A stretch of DNA of 64,000 bases from positions 558,001-622,000 of the forward strand of contig NZ_CANLXG010000001.1 in assembly GCF_947495025.1 (NCBI RefSeq), read 5' to 3'. Below, in pieces: positions 26,998 to 37,109 of the stretch. Each line of letters begins with the position of its first letter. Position 1 is the first letter of the stretch. The stretch comes from an uncultured Roseobacter sp. (GTDB lineage: Bacteria; Pseudomonadota; Alphaproteobacteria; Rhodobacterales; Rhodobacteraceae). The translations under genes were made by a program, and so were the position numbers. Below the pieces are notes generated by a model. That model worked only from the letters and a program-made list of their open reading frames with translations. It was not told the DNA's origin and made no database searches.

Positions 26998-27031
26998 GAC
27001 AACCGCGGTTTAGCCAAACTGCGCAGGGTCT

Positions 27032-27616
27032 TCAAGCCCCTAATGTGAGGCGATGCTGCACGCCGTTCACGAGGTAGTAAACGACCCCCTGCCCACCGGG
27101 CAGCGCACCGATTTCCGACACGTCCATGCCAAGCACGATAAGCCGCAGCATCCGGGACGTCATGCCGTGTGTTACCAGAACCGAAGGCGCGGAAAGTGTC
27201 TCCAGAAAAGACACGCAACGCTCCCGCAGCCCTGCGAACCCTTCGCCACCCGGGGCGCTGTCGTACAGGTGCAGTGCGCTTTCCTCGCTCTCTGCCGCCG
27301 CTTCACCGTTTGGCAGTTCAGACCGCCTGCGCCCTTCGTATTCCCCTACAGTAATTTCCGCGAGGCGCGGATCAGTATCAATCCGCATGGCAAGCCCCTC
27401 AAGTGCGATAGCGGCTGTCTGGAACGCGCGGCCCTGAGGGCTCGACAGAAAATGAAATCCCGACAGGTCACGGTCCCGGAGAATTCTGCCCTGATCGGCG
27501 GCCTGAGACCGGCCAAGTTCCGTCAGAGGCGAATCCAGGCGCCCCTGCACACGGTGTTCTGCATTCCAGCAGGTCTGACCGTGGCGCAGAATGTAGAGAG
27601 GCGGATATACAAGCAT
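27032..27616 (-). CDS. Histidine phosphatase family protein
   Basis: The 194-residue protein starts its catalytic core with the phosphohistidine motif LRHGQTCWNAEHRVQG, followed by LTELGRSQA and the second catalytic His region VLVTHGMTSRML. It belongs to the phosphoglycerate mutase/cobC/SixA superfamily. The substrate cannot be told; cobalamin or glycolytic roles are not supported by the neighbours. It lies between two tRNA-Val genes on the same strand. Confidence 0.93.
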   Translation of the reverse strand: MLVYPPLYILRHGQTCWNAEHRVQGRLDSPLTELGRSQAADQGRILRDRDLSGFHFLSSPQGRAFQTAAIALEGLAMRIDTDPRLAEITVGEYEGRRRSELPNGEAAAESEESALHLYDSAPGGEGFAGLRERCVSFLETLSAPSVLVTHGMTSRMLRLIVLGMDVSEIGALPGGQGVVYYLVNGVQHRLTLGA

Positions 27617-27733
27617 AGAGGTTCCGGCAGGCGTTGTGTGGTTCCCGGTTACGCCCGTACGCGTCCGGCTTCAAGCGCCGGATTGACGCCCATGGGATTG
27701 CCGTCAGCAAAAACGCGTTTCAGGCCTGGAAAG

Positions 27734-27808
27734 TGGTGGGTGATAAGAGATTTGAACTCCTGACATCTTCGATGTGAACGAAGCGCTCTACCACTGAGCT
27801 AATCACCC
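27734..27808 (-). tRNA. tRNA-Val (CAC)
   Basis: Cloverleaf on the minus strand: acceptor GGGTGAT/ATCACCC, D-arm TAGCTCAGTGGTAGAGC, anticodon stem CTTCG/CGAAG with loop TTCACAT (anticodon CAC), T-arm with GGAGTTCAAATCTC and encoded CCA (27734-27736). 75 nt. The anticodon arm is nearly the same as in tRNA-Val (TAC) about 0.8 kb away. Confidence 0.96.
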
Positions 27809-27914
27809 TTGGGGCGCGAAATATCGAACCGGGACGGCAATCGCAAGCGGTTTAAGGATGTCGTGACCGGGCTGTCCGCCCTTTGTCTGAGCCCGGCAGA
27901 GCGGCGCCAGAACG

Positions 27915-27946
27915 AAAAAAGGCGCGGCACAGTAAAGTGCCGCGCC
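27915..27946 (-). terminator. Intrinsic terminator of lon
   Basis: GGCGCGGCAC (27921-27930) and GTGCCGCGCC (27937-27946) form a perfect ten-pair stem. On the minus strand six T follow directly (27920 to 27915), 28 bp after the lon stop codon. Confidence 0.9.
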
Positions 27947-27974
27947 CCTGAATTTTCAGGTCGGTTTCACAGGG

Positions 27975-30383
27975 TCAGTGCGCCGTTGCTGCGTCACCGC
28001 CATCCGTTTTGCTGGCAATAGCCGCAGCTGCCGCCTCTTCAGCATCCTGATCCCATTCGATGGCCTCCGGTTTGCTGACAAGCGCATGTTCCAGAACCTC
28101 GGACACGTGGCTGACAGGGATAATTTCGAGCCCCTCTTTTACATTGTCCGGAATGTCTGGCAGGTCCTTCGCATTCTCCTGGGGAATAAGAACCGTGGTG
28201 ATCCCGCCCCTGAGAGCCGCAAGGAGTTTTTCCTTGAGACCACCAATGGGCATTGCGTTCCCGCGCAGGCTGACTTCGCCGGTCATGGCAATGTCTTTGC
28301 GTACCGGAATTTTGGTCAGCACAGAAACAATAGAGGTCACCATGGCAAGGCCCGCGCTCGGCCCGTCCTTGGGTGTTGCCCCGTCCGGTACGTGAACGTG
28401 AATGTCGATCTTGTCGAACTGCGGTGGCTTAACCCCGATCTGCGGGCTGATTGACCGCACATAAGAGGACGCCGCATCAATCGATTCCTTCATCACATCG
28501 CCCAGCTTGCCGGTGGTCTTCATCCGGCCTTTGCCCGGCAAACGCAGTGCTTCGATGCTCAGAAGCTCACCGCCCACGGATGTATAGGCCAGCCCGGTAA
28601 CGACACCGATCTGATCCTCTTTCTCTGCCAGGCCGTAACGGTACTTTTTGACGCCGAGAAAATCGTCGATGTTCTCTGCTGTCACCGCAACGCTGTCTGC
28701 TTCCTTCCGGATGATCTTGGTCAGCGACTTACGCGCCACCTTGGCGATTTCACGTTCAAGGTTCCGCACACCCGCTTCACGCGTGTAGGTCCGGATCATC
28801 TCAGTCAGTGCACTCTCGTCAATGCTGAACTCCTTGCCCTTCAGACCGTGATTTTTGATCTGTTTGGGCACCAGGTGCTGCAGAGCGATCTCGCGTTTTT
28901 CGTCCTCGGTGTAGCCGGCCAGCGGAATGATCTCCATCCGGTCGAGCAATGGTCCGGGCATATTGTAGCTGTTGGACGTGGTAAGGAACATCACGTTGCT
29001 GAGGTCATACTCGACCTCAAGGTAGTGATCCACAAAAGTGGAGTTCTGTTCAGGATCAAGCACTTCCAGCATTGCCGAAGCGGGATCACCGCGGAAATCC
29101 TGACCCATCTTGTCGATCTCGTCGAGCAGGATAAGCGGATTGGTCGTCTTGGCCTTTTTCAGCGCCTGGATGATCTTGCCTGGCATAGAGCCGATATACG
29201 TCCGGCGGTGGCCACGGATCTCGGATTCGTCCCGCACGCCGCCAAGGCTGATGCGGATGAACTCGCGCCCGGTCGCACGCGCAACGGATTTGCCCAGCGA
29301 CGTTTTACCAACACCGGGAGGTCCCACGAGGCACATGATCGGGCCCTTAAGTCTGGTCGAGCGCTGCTGTACCGCGAGATACTCAACGATCCGCTCCTTG
29401 ACCTTTTCAAGACCATAGTGATCGTCGTCCAGCACCTGCTGGGCGCGGCCAAGGTCCTTTTTCACGCGGGATTTCTTGCCCCACGGGATCGACAGCATCC
29501 AGTCGAGGTAATTGCGCACGACTGTTGCCTCGGCAGACATCGGGCTCATGTTGCGCAGTTTTTTCACTTCGGCATCGGCCTTTTCACGGGCCTCTTTGCT
29601 GAGCTTCGTCTCGGCGATACGCGCTTCAAGCTCGGCAACCTCGTTCTTGCCGTCCTCGCCATCACCCAGCTCCTGCTGGATCGCCTTCATCTGTTCGTTC
29701 AGATAGTATTCGCGCTGTGTGCGCTCCATCTGTGTTTTGACGCGCGTCTTAATCTTTTTTTCGACCTGCAGCACGGACATTTCGCCCTGCATGAGGCCGT
29801 AAACCTTTTCAAGGCGCTCGGAGATGCTGAGCGTCTCCAGCAGATCCTGCTTCTGGTCCACCTCAATGCCCAGATGACCGGCCACAAGGTCAGCCAGACG
29901 CGCGGGTTCGCCGGATTCGCCGACAGCCGCCAGCGCCTCTTCGGGGACGTTCTTTTTCACCTTGGCATAGCGCTCGAACTCGTCAGCAACCGTGCGCAGC
30001 AGCGCCTCGGTCGTCGCGACGTCGCCCGGCATTTCGGTCAGATATTCTGCCCGCGCCTCGAAAAAGTTATCGTTTTCAATGTATTCTGTGATGCGCACGC
30101 GCGCCTGCCCCTCAACCAGCACCTTGACGGTGCCATCGGGAAGTTTCAGCAGCTGCAGCACATTGGCCAGGACACCTGCCTTGTAGATGCCGTCACTGTC
30201 CGGATCATCCACGCCAGGGTCGATCTGGCTGGACAGAAGTATCTGTTTGTCGTCTGCCATGACCTCCTCAAGGGCACGGACAGATTTCTCCCGACCAACA
30301 AACAGCGGCACAATCATGTGGGGGAAAACCACGATGTCGCGCAGCGGCAGTACAGGGTAGGAAGCGTTAAGAGGCTCTTGCAT
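27975..30383 (-). CDS. lon: ATP-dependent protease Lon
   Basis: The 802-residue AAA+ protease degrades misfolded and regulatory proteins in the cytosol. It has the LON N-terminal domain (PVLPLRDIVVFPHMIVPLFVGR), a coiled-coil region, the Walker A motif GPPGVGKTSLGKS, Walker B LILLDEIDKMG, and the Ser-Lys dyad in DGPSAGLAM and GGLKEKLLAA. ATG 30383 has AAGGAAAG upstream and gives the usual N-terminus; the frame from 30413 is longer by ten residues. It ends in a strong terminator. I see no heat-shock promoter consensus upstream. Confidence 0.98.
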   Translation of the reverse strand: MQEPLNASYPVLPLRDIVVFPHMIVPLFVGREKSVRALEEVMADDKQILLSSQIDPGVDDPDSDGIYKAGVLANVLQLLKLPDGTVKVLVEGQARVRITEYIENDNFFEARAEYLTEMPGDVATTEALLRTVADEFERYAKVKKNVPEEALAAVGESGEPARLADLVAGHLGIEVDQKQDLLETLSISERLEKVYGLMQGEMSVLQVEKKIKTRVKTQMERTQREYYLNEQMKAIQQELGDGEDGKNEVAELEARIAETKLSKEAREKADAEVKKLRNMSPMSAEATVVRNYLDWMLSIPWGKKSRVKKDLGRAQQVLDDDHYGLEKVKERIVEYLAVQQRSTRLKGPIMCLVGPPGVGKTSLGKSVARATGREFIRISLGGVRDESEIRGHRRTYIGSMPGKIIQALKKAKTTNPLILLDEIDKMGQDFRGDPASAMLEVLDPEQNSTFVDHYLEVEYDLSNVMFLTTSNSYNMPGPLLDRMEIIPLAGYTEDEKREIALQHLVPKQIKNHGLKGKEFSIDESALTEMIRTYTREAGVRNLEREIAKVARKSLTKIIRKEADSVAVTAENIDDFLGVKKYRYGLAEKEDQIGVVTGLAYTSVGGELLSIEALRLPGKGRMKTTGKLGDVMKESIDAASSYVRSISPQIGVKPPQFDKIDIHVHVPDGATPKDGPSAGLAMVTSIVSVLTKIPVRKDIAMTGEVSLRGNAMPIGGLKEKLLAALRGGITTVLIPQENAKDLPDIPDNVKEGLEIIPVSHVSEVLEHALVSKPEAIEWDQDAEEAAAAAIASKTDGGDAATAH

Positions 30384-30760
30384 GCTCTTTCCTTGTTTTT
30401 GGCAAGATGACACTGGTCCCGCGGATGCAGCAACGCCCGGTCATCTCCGGTTTAACTGATTACAGGTGGGGCAGTCCCCGCATGAAATCAACCTTCACTC
30501 TTTCTGGCCGGACAAGAATGAACAGCAAACGGGCGGAGTACAAGCCGCCAATTGGCTGTCAGTGGTTCATCCGCTGTCCTGCATGTCAGTGTGCCTCGAG
30601 GGTCATCAAATTGTTGCGACATCGCGCATTCTGCTGGAACGCCCGTCTCAGGACGGTAACCTGCCACTTCCCGAAGCAGGACCTGATCCAGTCGCCGCGC
30701 CTGCACAGAACGCTAAGCCCTCTGAGGTTAACCGCCGGTTAACTCCTGACACCGGCCGGC
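30384..30760. other. Gene-poor stretch between tgt and lon
   Basis: This 377-bp stretch must hold the lon promoter. Short open frames on both strands have no family-like sequence and no good ribosome site, so I call none. It contains a small hairpin (GGGG-CAGT-CCCC near 30473) and a 17-bp palindrome at 30727-30743. Confidence 0.5.
30727..30743. repeat. 17-bp palindrome GTTAACCG-C-CGGTTAAC
   Basis: Perfect 8-bp arms with a one-base centre, 18 bp after the tgt stop codon. With no loop it cannot be a good RNA hairpin, so it looks more like a protein-binding site. No regulator is assigned. Confidence 0.5.
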
Positions 30761-31981
<1,221 letters not shown>

Positions 31982-32043
31982 TTACTTGCATTCTGCAACA
32001 CAAACGGCCACATCCCTAGCGGGACAGTAAAAAGGACGTATCC

Positions 32044-32940
32044 ATGGATATCGAAACGGTCATTATCGAACTTCTGTCAGGAAATATTGTGTTCCTGCTG
32101 CTGGCGGCATTGCTGATTGCGCTGGTCGTCAAAGGTGTAAAGATCGTCCCGCAGTCCGAAAAATATGTCATCGAACGGTTCGGCCGCCTCCGGGCTGTTC
32201 TTGGACCCGGTATCAACCTGATAGTGCCGTTTATTGACCGTGTCGCGCACGAGATTTCGATCCTTGAGCGTCAGCTGCCCAATGCAAGCCAGGACGCAAT
32301 TACCAAAGACAACGTGCTGGTTCAGGTGGAAACGTCTGTATTTTACCGCATCACTGAACCGGAACGCACGGTATACCGGATCCGCGATGTCGATGCCGCG
32401 ATTGCCACGACAGTGGCCGGCATTGTGCGTGCCGAGATCGGCAAGATGGATCTGGATGATGTGCAGGCGAACCGTGCCCATCTCATCACCACCATAAAAT
32501 CACTGGTCGAAGACGCCGTGGACGACTGGGGAATCGAAGTGACCCGGGCAGAAATCCTGGACGTAAATCTTGATCAGGCCACCCGCGATGCAATGCTCCA
32601 GCAGCTGAATGCGGAACGTGCGCGCCGCGCCCAGGTCACCGAGGCCGAGGGCTCGAAACGCGCGGTAGAACTTTCCGCTGACGCGGAGCTTTATGCCTCG
32701 GAACAGACGGCCAAGGCCCGCCGCATTCTCGCTGACGCAGAAGCCTATGCAACCCAGGTGGTCGCCACGGCGATCAATGAAAACGGCATCGAAGCGGCGC
32801 AGTACCAGATTGCGCTGAAACAGGTCGAAGCTCTGAATGCGCTTGGTGCCGGCGACGGCAAACAGACGATTGTTCTGCCCGCCCAGGCGCTCGAAGCCTT
32901 TGGCGACGCCTTCCGCCTGCTCAAAGGCAAAGGCGCATGA
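32044..32940 (+). CDS. qmcA: SPFH/band 7 membrane protein (QmcA-like)
   Basis: The 298-residue protein has one N-terminal membrane segment (about 12-31), the SPFH domain starting at VKIVPQSEKYVIERFGRLRA, and a long helical C-terminal part (ERARRAQVTEAEGSKRAVELSADAE) that drives oligomerisation in stomatin-like proteins. The next gene, an NfeD-like protein, begins inside its stop codon, which is the standard qmcA-ybbJ pairing. These pairs organise membrane microdomains and can influence proteases. Confidence 0.93.
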   Translation: MDIETVIIELLSGNIVFLLLAALLIALVVKGVKIVPQSEKYVIERFGRLRAVLGPGINLIVPFIDRVAHEISILERQLPNASQDAITKDNVLVQVETSVFYRITEPERTVYRIRDVDAAIATTVAGIVRAEIGKMDLDDVQANRAHLITTIKSLVEDAVDDWGIEVTRAEILDVNLDQATRDAMLQQLNAERARRAQVTEAEGSKRAVELSADAELYASEQTAKARRILADAEAYATQVVATAINENGIEAAQYQIALKQVEALNALGAGDGKQTIVLPAQALEAFGDAFRLLKGKGA

Positions 32941-33215
32941 TCAGCGCGTTTCTGGGCATCTGGTGGCTGTGGATCGCCGTTGCGATCGTTCTGGCCATCA
33001 TCGAGGTCTTTGCGCCGGGATTTATCTTTCTGGGCTTTGCTATCGGCGCGCTCATCACCGCAGGTTTTGTCGGCTTCGGGTTTATCCCTTCGGCGGCAAT
33101 GCTGATGGCGGTCTTCGCGGGTGTCTCGCTGCTGGCCTGGATCGGGTTGCGCCTTGCTTTTCGCAGCCAGTCCAGCGGTGCAAAGGTCATTACGCGCGAT
33201 ATCAACGAAGACTGA
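32937..33215 (+). CDS. NfeD-like membrane protein
   Basis: A 92-residue protein with three to four hydrophobic segments (WWLWIAVAIVLAIIEVFAPGF, then LGFAIGALITAGFVGF and AAMLMAVFAGVSLLAWIGL). It corresponds to the membrane part of NfeD1b/YbbJ, but the soluble OB domain that often follows is missing, so this is a short form. It overlaps qmcA by four bases (ATGA). It most likely partners the SPFH protein. Confidence 0.85.
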   Translation: MISAFLGIWWLWIAVAIVLAIIEVFAPGFIFLGFAIGALITAGFVGFGFIPSAAMLMAVFAGVSLLAWIGLRLAFRSQSSGAKVITRDINED

Positions 33216-33334
33216 TCCGCCACTCTGGCCGGGACCGGGTCCCGCCAGCAGAATGCGGACGGACACGGATGGTCTCAGCGGGAATGCGGGCTATTCTTTC
33301 GTACACCATCCCGCACTACAGGACACCCGCCCCG

Positions 33335-33874
33335 ATGAACGCCCCGCCGGACAACCGGCTTTCACTCAAAGCCGCAACATCAGATGCGCACGCCTCGGCC
33401 GAAGCCGTCTGGTTTGACGCAGGCGCATTCAGCTCCCCCGACAGATACCGTTTATGGCTGGGTCAGATGCTGGCCGTGCACAGTGATATGGGGTTGCGTG
33501 CTGCAGGAACCGTGATGTCCGGGGCGTACCTTGCACCCGAAGAGGCACGCTGTGCCGCACTGGCCCGTGATCTGGGAACCTCCCCGCCTCCGGCGCCGGA
33601 CCAGCCGGCCTCAGAGAGCTGGAGCTGGGGTGTTCTTTATGCTCTGAACGGCTCCGCCCTTGGCGCGTCCGTCATTCACCGCACCATCAGCCGCGAAAAC
33701 AGCTGGCCGCTGGAATACCTTACTGTCATGCGCGATTTTGCAACAACGGGTGGGGTAAAGCAGTTTTTCGACCGCCTGAATGCCGTGGATCTGTCTGAAA
33801 ACGAAGCGCGCCGGGGCGCCGACGCAGTCTTTGCGCGACTGGGCGAATACCACGCGCCAACCGGTTCAGACTGA
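33335..33874 (+). CDS. Heme oxygenase-like protein
   Basis: The 179-residue helical protein starts with LKAATSDAHASAEAVWFD, where H19 stands at the place of the proximal heme ligand of bacterial heme oxygenases (L-x2-AT-x3-H). The distal-helix motif is present as YALNGSALGASVI (about 102-113), the counterpart of GS-x-LGG. If active it would cleave heme to biliverdin, CO and iron, but the GA in place of GG is a departure. ATG 33335 has AGGA 11 nt upstream. No bacteriophytochrome or ferredoxin lies beside it. Confidence 0.72.
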   Translation: MNAPPDNRLSLKAATSDAHASAEAVWFDAGAFSSPDRYRLWLGQMLAVHSDMGLRAAGTVMSGAYLAPEEARCAALARDLGTSPPPAPDQPASESWSWGVLYALNGSALGASVIHRTISRENSWPLEYLTVMRDFATTGGVKQFFDRLNAVDLSENEARRGADAVFARLGEYHAPTGSD

Positions 33875-33952
33875 CACAGACCCCATCCGGTTGAGGTCTC
33901 GGGCCGCGCCTGTTAGGCCAGAGACCAACCCGGGAAACAGGAGGAAAACAGC

Positions 33953-35332
33953 ATGGATAAGCTGACATTCGGATGGGAAGAGTGGATTTCTCTGCCCGAC
34001 CTTGGCCTGCCTGCGATCAAGGCAAAGATCGACACCGGCGCGCGCACATCGGCACTGCATGCACATGACATCGAAGTGTTCGGGCCCGCAAAAACCCCGA
34101 AGGTCCGGTTTAACGTACACCCGGTTGCAGGCCGCAATGACGTGTCAATTACCTGCTCGGCCCCGCTGGTCGACCGCCGTGAAGTGACCTCGTCCAATGG
34201 CGAGACCGAACAGCGCTTTGTCATTGCTTCGACAATCAGTGTCGCAGGCCAGACCTGGCCGATCGAGATCACTCTGACAAACCGGCAGCAGATGTCGTCG
34301 CGTATGCTTCTGGGGCGCCAGGCGCTGGGAGATCACATCTCGATCACGCCCACCGAAAAACACCTGCAACCCGAACTCAGTTACGACGATTACCACACCG
34401 CAGCCGTGAAACGCGGCGCACCCAAACGCGCACTGCGCATTGCCGTGCTCAGCCGTGAGGACAATTATTCCACGCGCCGTCTGGTCGAAGTCGGTGAAGC
34501 CCGCGGCCATACGGTCGAGGTGATCGATACAACCCGCTGTTATATGGCGATCAACACCATGGCCCCAGAGGTGCATTATGACGGCAAGCGCCTGCCAAGA
34601 TATGACGCGGTTATCCCGCGGATCGGGGCCTCTATTACTCCCTACGGCACCGCCGTCATCCGCCAGTTCGAAGCCATCGGCACCTATTGCGTGAACGGCA
34701 GCGCCGGCATCACCGCCAGCCGGGACAAACTGCATGCGCATCAGGTGCTGGCCACGAAAAAGATCGGCATGCCCTCGACGGCCTTTGCGGCCTCGCCCAA
34801 GGACACCTCGAACCTGATGGGGCTTGTGGGCACCGCGCCGCTGATCGTGAAACTGCTGGAATCTACCCAGGGTAAAGGCGTCGTGCTGGCGGAAACCAAG
34901 AAGGCGGCTGAATCGGTGATTGATGCGTTCCGCGGCCTCAAGGCGAACTTTCTGGTTCAGGACTTTGTCAAAGAGGCCGCCGGCGAGGACATCCGCTGTC
35001 TGGTGGTGGCCGGCAAGGTCGTGGCGGCAATGAAACGCACGGGTGCAGAAGGCGATTTCCGGTCAAATCTGCACCGCGGCGGATCGGCGAAAGTGGTGCG
35101 CATCACCCGCGAGGAACGCGACACCGCGGTCCGCGCAGCGCGGGCCTTTGGTCTGGGCAAGGCGGGTGTTGATCTGCTGCGCTCCTCGAGCGGACCAAAA
35201 GTGCTGGAAGTGAATTCGTCACCCGGCTTTGAGGGCATCGAAAAGGCCACCGGCAAGGACATCGTGGGCAAGCTCTATGACGAGATCGAGCTGCAGGTCA
35301 AACCGCGCCCTGCCCGTAAACGTAAAAGCTGA
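33953..35332 (+). CDS. RimB-like retropepsin domain fused to RimK-like ATP-grasp ligase
   Basis: The 459-residue protein has two domains. Residues about 1-140 form the retropepsin-like domain of RimB / putative ATP-dependent zinc protease, with the catalytic-type motif [15 protein letters not shown] (D27). Residues about 160-445 form a RimK-type ATP-grasp ligase, with [50 protein letters not shown] and the metal-binding [15 protein letters not shown]. RimK adds glutamates to ribosomal protein S6 in gammaproteobacteria, and RimB works with it as a separate protein in Pseudomonas. Here both are one chain. The target protein is not proven. Confidence 0.9.
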   Translation: MDKLTFGWEEWISLPDLGLPAIKAKIDTGARTSALHAHDIEVFGPAKTPKVRFNVHPVAGRNDVSITCSAPLVDRREVTSSNGETEQRFVIASTISVAGQTWPIEITLTNRQQMSSRMLLGRQALGDHISITPTEKHLQPELSYDDYHTAAVKRGAPKRALRIAVLSREDNYSTRRLVEVGEARGHTVEVIDTTRCYMAINTMAPEVHYDGKRLPRYDAVIPRIGASITPYGTAVIRQFEAIGTYCVNGSAGITASRDKLHAHQVLATKKIGMPSTAFAASPKDTSNLMGLVGTAPLIVKLLESTQGKGVVLAETKKAAESVIDAFRGLKANFLVQDFVKEAAGEDIRCLVVAGKVVAAMKRTGAEGDFRSNLHRGGSAKVVRITREERDTAVRAARAFGLGKAGVDLLRSSSGPKVLEVNSSPGFEGIEKATGKDIVGKLYDEIELQVKPRPARKRKS

Positions 35333-35359
35333 ACCGCCAGACATGCCAGCGCAGAACCG

Positions 35360-35620
35360 CTAAAACGCAGCAGCCAGCTCTTCATGCAGGGTCGCGGTGA
35401 GCAGCACGGCAATCCGGGCGCGCAGTTGCGCGCGCCGGACACGCAGCTGGCTGATCTCCAGATCGTTCCGCGCAACCGCACCTGATTCCGCCTTCGCAAG
35501 CTCTTCGCAGACATGCCTGAACGCGCTGCAGAGTTTCTGGTATTCTCCGTTTTCTCTCTGGAGAGAGGCAACACGTCCAAGTCGCGTATCCTCTGCGTCA
35601 TAAAGATCTTCAGCGCTCAA
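35360..35620 (-). CDS. Small coiled-coil hypothetical protein
   Basis: An 86-residue charged helical protein, likely a coiled coil (SLQRENGEYQKLCSAFRHV, then LEISQLRVRRAQLRARIAVLL). I do not recognise a family. It overlaps the 3' end of the ppk2 gene by 11 bp on the same strand, so it is probably cotranscribed with it. It converges on the RimB-RimK gene. A role together with polyphosphate metabolism is possible but unproven. Confidence 0.7.
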   Translation of the reverse strand: MSAEDLYDAEDTRLGRVASLQRENGEYQKLCSAFRHVCEELAKAESGAVARNDLEISQLRVRRAQLRARIAVLLTATLHEELAAAF

Positions 35621-36563
35621 CGGCTCCTCCTTTTATCCGTCGGTTTCCCGGGTGCAGCGAACTTGCCAGAATATGATCGGCGGCATGCACAACCGTGTCC
35701 GCTCCACCGACAATGTCCGGATCCGGCGCGCATGCCACTTCGGGGTTCTTGTCCGGGTAGTCCAGCTGCGAGAGAAAATGCCGCATACAGTTGATCCGGG
35801 CCCGTTTTTTGTCGTCCGAACGGATCACTGTCCAGGGGGCATCCGCCGTGTGCGTGTAAAAGAACATCGCCTCCTTGGCCTCGGTATAGTCATCCCAGCG
35901 GTCCAGGCTGGCGCGGTCAATGGGGGACAGCTTCCACATCTTCAGCGGATCGGTTTCCCGCGACCGGAACCGTGCGCGCTGCTCATCCCGCGTGACCGAA
36001 AACCAGTATTTGAACAGGCGCACACCGGACCGCACGAGCATCCGCTCGAACTCCGGGGTCTGGCGCATGAATTCCAGGTATTCTTCGGGCCTGCAGAACT
36101 CCATCACCCGCTCGACACCCGCCCGGTTATACCAGGACCGGTCATAGAGCACCATTTCTCCAGCCGTTGGCAGATGCTTGATGTACCTTTGGAAAAACCA
36201 CTGGCCACGCTCTTCGTCGGTAGGTTTGTTCAGCGCAACCACACGCGCCGCCCGGGGGTTGAGGTGTTCTGTAAACCGTTTGATCGTGCCACCCTTGCCG
36301 GCCGCGTCCCGCCCTTCGAACAGCATGACGTGTTTCTGACCGGTTTCCTGCACCCAGTGCTGCACTTTCAGCAGCTCGACCTGCAGGCCGGCCTTGGCGG
36401 ATTCGTATTCCCTGCGGCTCAGACGGCGCCGCCCCGGCGCCTTTGCCGGCGCTGTGTCTGCACTTTCTGGTGCATCGGGCGCTGTTGCAGCACGCGCAGC
36501 GGGTTTTCGGGTATTGCCCTTTAAAGCTTCAGCCATCTGATACTCCCATTCTGCCAGCCCCAT
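35610..36563 (-). CDS. ppk2: Polyphosphate kinase 2
   Basis: The 317-residue PPK2-family enzyme transfers phosphate between polyphosphate and nucleotides. Walker A is GRDAAGKGGTIKRF (about 84-97), Walker B and lid are VLYDRSWYNRAGVERV (D141), and the family motif FKYWFSVTRDEQRARF follows. An N-terminal stretch of about 45 residues is Ala/Pro-rich and disordered-looking. Single-domain length fits class I. An in-frame ATG at 36536 is an alternative start. A FNR-type palindrome lies 27 bp upstream of the start codon. Confidence 0.94.
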   Translation of the reverse strand: MGLAEWEYQMAEALKGNTRKPAARAATAPDAPESADTAPAKAPGRRRLSRREYESAKAGLQVELLKVQHWVQETGQKHVMLFEGRDAAGKGGTIKRFTEHLNPRAARVVALNKPTDEERGQWFFQRYIKHLPTAGEMVLYDRSWYNRAGVERVMEFCRPEEYLEFMRQTPEFERMLVRSGVRLFKYWFSVTRDEQRARFRSRETDPLKMWKLSPIDRASLDRWDDYTEAKEAMFFYTHTADAPWTVIRSDDKKRARINCMRHFLSQLDYPDKNPEVACAPDPDIVGGADTVVHAADHILASSLHPGNRRIKGGAVER

Positions 36564-36589
36564 TTAAACACCGGCACCGGCGGCATTCC

Positions 36590-36603
36590 TTGATCCTGGT
36601 CAA
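36590..36603. promoter_or_regulatory. FNR/Crp-type palindrome TTGA-N6-TCAA
   Basis: TTGATCCTGGTCAA matches the FNR-family consensus TTGA-N6-TCAA, with one base off the strict TTGAT-N4-ATCAA. It lies between the 66-residue gene upstream and ppk2, 27 bp before the ppk2 start, so it probably acts on the ppk2 promoter. Confidence 0.5.
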
Positions 36604-36640
36604 ATCCGAATGCACAGCCGGTTTCCGGTGACCGGGGCTG

Positions 36641-36841
36641 TCAGCCAGCCAGTTTTTCCTGCAGAACCTGCAGGTCGGTCTGAATCTTCTGGCTGTGAGG
36701 GACTTCTGAGCGAACTGTTTCGGCGAGCAGTTCAAGCTGAGCGTCAAAGGCCGGGAGGTTGTTGTCCTGAGCGAATTCCCGCAGTTCGTCGATTACTTCG
36801 ATGATCCACTGGAAGTTTTCCGGTGTCGTTTCGGCAGTCAC
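36641..36841 (-). CDS. Small acidic helical hypothetical protein
   Basis: A 66-residue acidic protein (IIEVIDELREFAQDNNLPAF, then AQLELLAETVRSEVPHS) that looks all-helical and soluble. Good codon use and a natural ATG at 36841 support a real gene. It lies 77 bp upstream of ppk2 on the same strand. I do not recognise the family and give no function. Confidence 0.75.
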   Translation of the reverse strand: MTAETTPENFQWIIEVIDELREFAQDNNLPAFDAQLELLAETVRSEVPHSQKIQTDLQVLQEKLAG

Positions 36842-36930
36842 GTAGTTCTCGTTGTGATTGTATTTCCTCTGACATCCTTTTCGGAAAACTTGGTTAACAG
36901 AATCCTAACAAAACCGCGTAACTGTAATTT

Positions 36931-36944
36931 ACGTTAAGTAACGT
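36931..36944. repeat. 14-bp palindrome ACGTTA-AG-TAACGT
   Basis: A perfect palindrome in the 268-bp intergenic region between the divergent 66-residue gene and sufT. Other TTAAC/TAAC elements stand nearby (36894-36910). It could be a regulator site for either gene. I see nothing else of note in this gap. Confidence 0.4.
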
Positions 36945-37109
36945 CGTCACACCGTGCCCGAAAACGGGCCCCGGACGTCAGTCCTCTGAGCCAGAAGCAG
37001 CGCCGGCCGCCCTGCTCTGCCGTCTGGCGCGTTAATCCTTTTGCCTGCACCTCTTTACCGCCTGGACCGCAATCCTTATATAAATGCTAAGGATCATTGA
37101 GAGGCACCT

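Noticed and set aside
28848..30410. 520-residue plus-strand frame opposite lon
   Set aside because: Mirror frame of a certain gene; rich in His, Leu and Arg with no domain.
36894..36910. CtrA-type site (TTAA-N7-TTAA)
   Set aside because: Only an imperfect second half-site (CTAA); too weak to claim.
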